This document shows, one piece after another, positions 4,933-6,698 of a stretch of DNA of 6,698 bases. The notes under the pieces are model-generated. The model had not been told where the DNA came from. It made no database searches and saw only the letters and a list, made by a program, of their open reading frames with translations. Within the stretch, counting starts at the first letter, position 1; every line of letters begins with the position of its first letter. The stretch is from Clostridiales bacterium (lineage in GTDB: Bacteria > Bacillota > Clostridia > WRLR01). Location of the stretch: positions 1 through 6,698 of the forward strand of contig JAITSR010000103.1 in assembly GCA_031287655.1 (NCBI GenBank), written 5' to 3'. A program made the position numbers and the translations under genes.

Positions 4933-6563
4933 GCCGACTCATGGGCGGAGCCTTTCGCAAGAGTCCCATGAAGCGCTGTCTCGCTTTTTTGCTGTTGCTC
5001 GCGCTTTTACTGACGCAGTTTGTCTCCTACGCCGCCGCGCCGAAACTCGAGGCGAAGGCGTATATCCTCGTTGACGCGAACACGGGCAAAATCCTGTTCG
5101 AGCAGAACGCCGAGAGCGTGCTCGTCCCGGCCAGCATGACAAAGCTGATGACGATGTACCTTGTGCTTGAGAGCGTCGCGATCGGCCAAGTGAGCTGGAC
5201 GGACGATATTAAAATCAGCGAATACGCGAATAAAATCTCAAAACAGCCCTCGCTGAGTTCCTATCAGCTCGCGACGGGGGCCGTGTTTTCGCTGCGGGAG
5301 CTCTTTTATATGACGGCGCTCAATTCGTCAAATCCGGGCGCGATCGCAATCGCGGAGCACATCGCCGGCAGCGAGGGAGCGTTCGTCACAAGGATGAACG
5401 CGAAGGCGCGGGCGTTCGGTTTGTCGGACGTCAAATTTGTCAACAGCTCCGGTCTGAACAACGCCGACCTGTTCGGTTACCACCCGGAATTTACGGCTCA
5501 AAACGAGGACAACAAGCTGTCCGCGCGGTCGATGGCGACCATCGCGTTCCGGCTCTTAAACGACTACCCCGAATATACCGAGTATTCAAGCCTGCCGCAG
5601 AAGACGATCCGCGAAGGCCAGCCGGGTCAGCTCGTGATCAACTCGACAAACAAGCTGCTGCCGGGCCGCCAATTCGGGGTCGAGGGCGTGCGCGGGCTGA
5701 AAACCGGCTATACGTTCAACGCGGGCTTCTGCTTTGCGGGCTATGCCGTGCGCAAATCGGGCCGGTTCATCTCAATCGTCATGGGCGCGGTCACAACGGA
5801 GGAGCGCTTCCGGGGGAGCGGCCGCCTTCTGGAGTACGGCTTCGGCCTCGCGGAGGGCAGGGAGGAGAGTTCCTTGGAGCAGGCGCGCGCCTTCCTTTAT
5901 CCGGACAAGCTGAAATATTATGAAAAGCGCGCGCTGACGGAGAACGGCGTCGGCGTCGGTACAGGCGTCGGCACGGACGGCGGCGCGGCTGCCGGTTCCG
6001 GCGCGGGCGAGGCACTCTATACGTTTGGAGACGTCGGCTTTGGCATCATGGAAAACGGCAAATCCGACGTGCTGATCGTGGACGGCCGCCTGTACAACGT
6101 CACAAGGCGGGGGCGCGCCGCGCAACTTATGGATGCGAGCGGCGTCGGTTCCGCCGCGCTGACGTATTTTAACCGCGACGGGCAGGTCGAGCTTACCGGC
6201 GCGCGGGACCTCGCGGGGTTAGAGCGCGCGCTGACGCAGTCCGTCGAGGGCACGGACGGCGCGAGCTACTGCTTTAAGATCACCGGGGCGGTGACGCCCG
6301 CGCGGATCACGAGCGTCAGCAATCCCGAAACGGAAGCCGAGGCGCGCTTCGGCTCCGGCAGCGGCGTCGTCATCGGTTTTTGGAACCACGCTTCCGAAAA
6401 CGACATCCTGCGGCATGGCTACACTTTTTATTATCTCGACGCGGACCTTCGCTTTGGCGGTCTGCTGTTGGAAGCGGACTTCGGGGACGTCGACGTCCAG
6501 ATCGACCGCATGGAGCCGTTGGAGGCGTTTTTTGACCGCGGGGAGGAAATCACGATTCAGTGA
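4929..6563 (+). CDS. D-alanyl-D-alanine carboxypeptidase (S11) fused to a degenerate acetolactate-decarboxylase-like domain
   Basis: This is a 544-residue exported penicillin-binding protein that removes the terminal D-Ala from peptidoglycan pentapeptides. Residues 15-37 are a signal peptide (KRC, Leu-rich core, cleavage near SYA/AAA). Residues about 40-307 are the peptidase S11 domain: SMTK gives nucleophile S69 and K72, S133-S134-N135 is the SxN motif, and KTG begins at K258. All are intact. Residues 340-360 are a Gly-rich linker. Residues about 362-540 align with alpha-acetolactate decarboxylase (GDVGFG, VLIVDGRLYNV, a VVIGF strand, and a GY-to-GG block). However, the three zinc His positions are T499, Y501 and L512, so decarboxylase activity is not expected. 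There is no clear PBP5 C-terminal domain and no C-terminal membrane anchor. The start overlaps the aroQ stop (ATGA) with GGAGG at 4914-4918. Met14 (4968) is an alternative start nearer the signal peptide but lacks a good ribosome site. Confidence 0.92.
   Translation: MSRLMGGAFRKSPMKRCLAFLLLLALLLTQFVSYAAAPKLEAKAYILVDANTGKILFEQNAESVLVPASMTKLMTMYLVLESVAIGQVSWTDDIKISEYANKISKQPSLSSYQLATGAVFSLRELFYMTALNSSNPGAIAIAEHIAGSEGAFVTRMNAKARAFGLSDVKFVNSSGLNNADLFGYHPEFTAQNEDNKLSARSMATIAFRLLNDYPEYTEYSSLPQKTIREGQPGQLVINSTNKLLPGRQFGVEGVRGLKTGYTFNAGFCFAGYAVRKSGRFISIVMGAVTTEERFRGSGRLLEYGFGLAEGREESSLEQARAFLYPDKLKYYEKRALTENGVGVGTGVGTDGGAAAGSGAGEALYTFGDVGFGIMENGKSDVLIVDGRLYNVTRRGRAAQLMDASGVGSAALTYFNRDGQVELTGARDLAGLERALTQSVEGTDGASYCFKITGAVTPARITSVSNPETEAEARFGSGSGVVIGFWNHASENDILRHGYTFYYLDADLRFGGLLLEADFGDVDVQIDRMEPLEAFFDRGEEITIQ
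5946..6008 (+). repeat. Gly-rich linker with degenerate GGCGTC tandem repeat inside dacA
   Basis: The bases read GGCGTC, GGCGTC, GGTACA, GGCGTC, GGCACG in codon phase, then run into Gly/Ala/Ser codons. They encode a flexible Gly/Val/Ala/Ser linker (residues 340-360) that separates the carboxypeptidase domain from the C-terminal decarboxylase-like domain. A 6-base unit can slip in replication, so linker length may vary between strains. Confidence 0.6.
6006..6560 (+). other. Acetolactate-decarboxylase-like domain coding segment lacking zinc ligands
   Basis: This is residues about 360-544 of the carboxypeptidase gene, listed separately because it is the odd part. Compared from memory with Brevibacillus ALDC, FGDVGFGIMENGKSD aligns with YGDFGIGTFNKLDGE. 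The GYTFYY...GG block aligns without gaps over about 41 residues with the GYHLHF...GGH block. At the active site, zinc ligands His/His/His become T499, Y501 and L512. The active-site Glu of LDGE becomes D380, and the Arg of the TRT strand appears to be T461. The loop after that strand is shorter than in ALDC. Fold similarity is inferred from motif order and spacing, not computed. Confidence 0.72.
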
Positions 6564-6698
6564 GATTCATGTTGTCGATCATCAAACGGCACGCGTTCCA
6601 ATATGGTGATACGGGCTTCTGGTTCATCATAGAGAGCGTCTGCGTCAACGCGGGCTATATTCTGACGATGGGAACGTTCCTGTCGGGCTTTTTTATCC
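6560..6698 (+). CDS. N-terminal part of a membrane protein, possibly an MFS transporter (cut by window end)
   Basis: Forty-six residues are visible from a GTG at 6560 whose GTGA overlaps the dacA stop. GGAGG at 6542-6546 lies 13 bases upstream, rather far. The in-frame ATG at 6569 would be 22 bases from it. The protein begins with a short basic stretch (IIKRHAFQYGDTGF). It then continues with a hydrophobic segment containing FWFIIESVCVNAGYILTMGT and FLSGFFI, the pattern of the first membrane helix of major facilitator proteins, in which a G-FL-GF motif is common. The rest lies outside the window, so substrate and family are open. Its tight overlap places it in the aroQ-dacA operon. Confidence 0.55.
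   Translation, partial: MRFMLSIIKRHAFQYGDTGFWFIIESVCVNAGYILTMGTFLSGFFI

Overview
The window is gene-dense bacterial DNA with a GC content of roughly 60 % by eye. It fits a high-GC member of the Bacillota, probably class Clostridia. The support is an exported AMIN/Amidase_3 wall hydrolase with a Thr/Pro-rich linker, a sporulation-type S11 D-Ala-D-Ala carboxypeptidase, a Na+-pumping decarboxylase beta subunit, AGGAGG-like ribosome binding sites and sigmaA-type promoters. The exact lineage cannot be read from this sequence. No mobile element, CRISPR array, tRNA or rRNA was seen.

Layout. On the + strand, an exported N-acetylmuramoyl-L-alanine amidase (31-2190) is followed after 51 bases by an XTP/dITP pyrophosphatase of the RdgB/HAM1 family (2242-2982). 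The stop codon of that gene overlaps the stop of the convergent oadB/gcdB-type gene (complement of 2979-4289) within the bases TTAA. The only real intergenic region (4290-4449) carries two back-to-back promoters: one for the decarboxylase beta subunit (-) and one for the + strand unit. That unit is aroQ (type II 3-dehydroquinate dehydratase, 4450-4932), a dacA-like carboxypeptidase (4929-6563), and the start of a membrane protein, probably an MFS transporter (6560 to the window edge). These three genes are joined by 4-base overlaps (ATGA, then GTGA), so they probably form one translationally coupled operon.

How the genes relate. Two exported proteins act on peptidoglycan: the amidase cuts the MurNAc-L-Ala bond, and the carboxypeptidase trims the terminal D-Ala. 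RdgB clears non-canonical purine nucleotides, AroQ makes 3-dehydroshikimate, and the beta subunit is the membrane part of a Na+-exporting decarboxylase whose partner subunits are not in the window.

The most unusual item is the carboxypeptidase. After its S11 domain and a Gly-rich linker, the usual beta-rich PBP5 C-terminal domain is replaced by a region that aligns with alpha-acetolactate decarboxylase (ALDC/BudA). In this region all three zinc-binding histidines are replaced (Thr, Tyr, Leu). It looks like a metabolic enzyme fold reused as a non-catalytic, exported module. Secondary points are a CodY-box-like palindrome inside the beta-subunit promoter, an orphan monocistronic beta subunit, an insertion in RdgB and a polybasic linker in the amidase.
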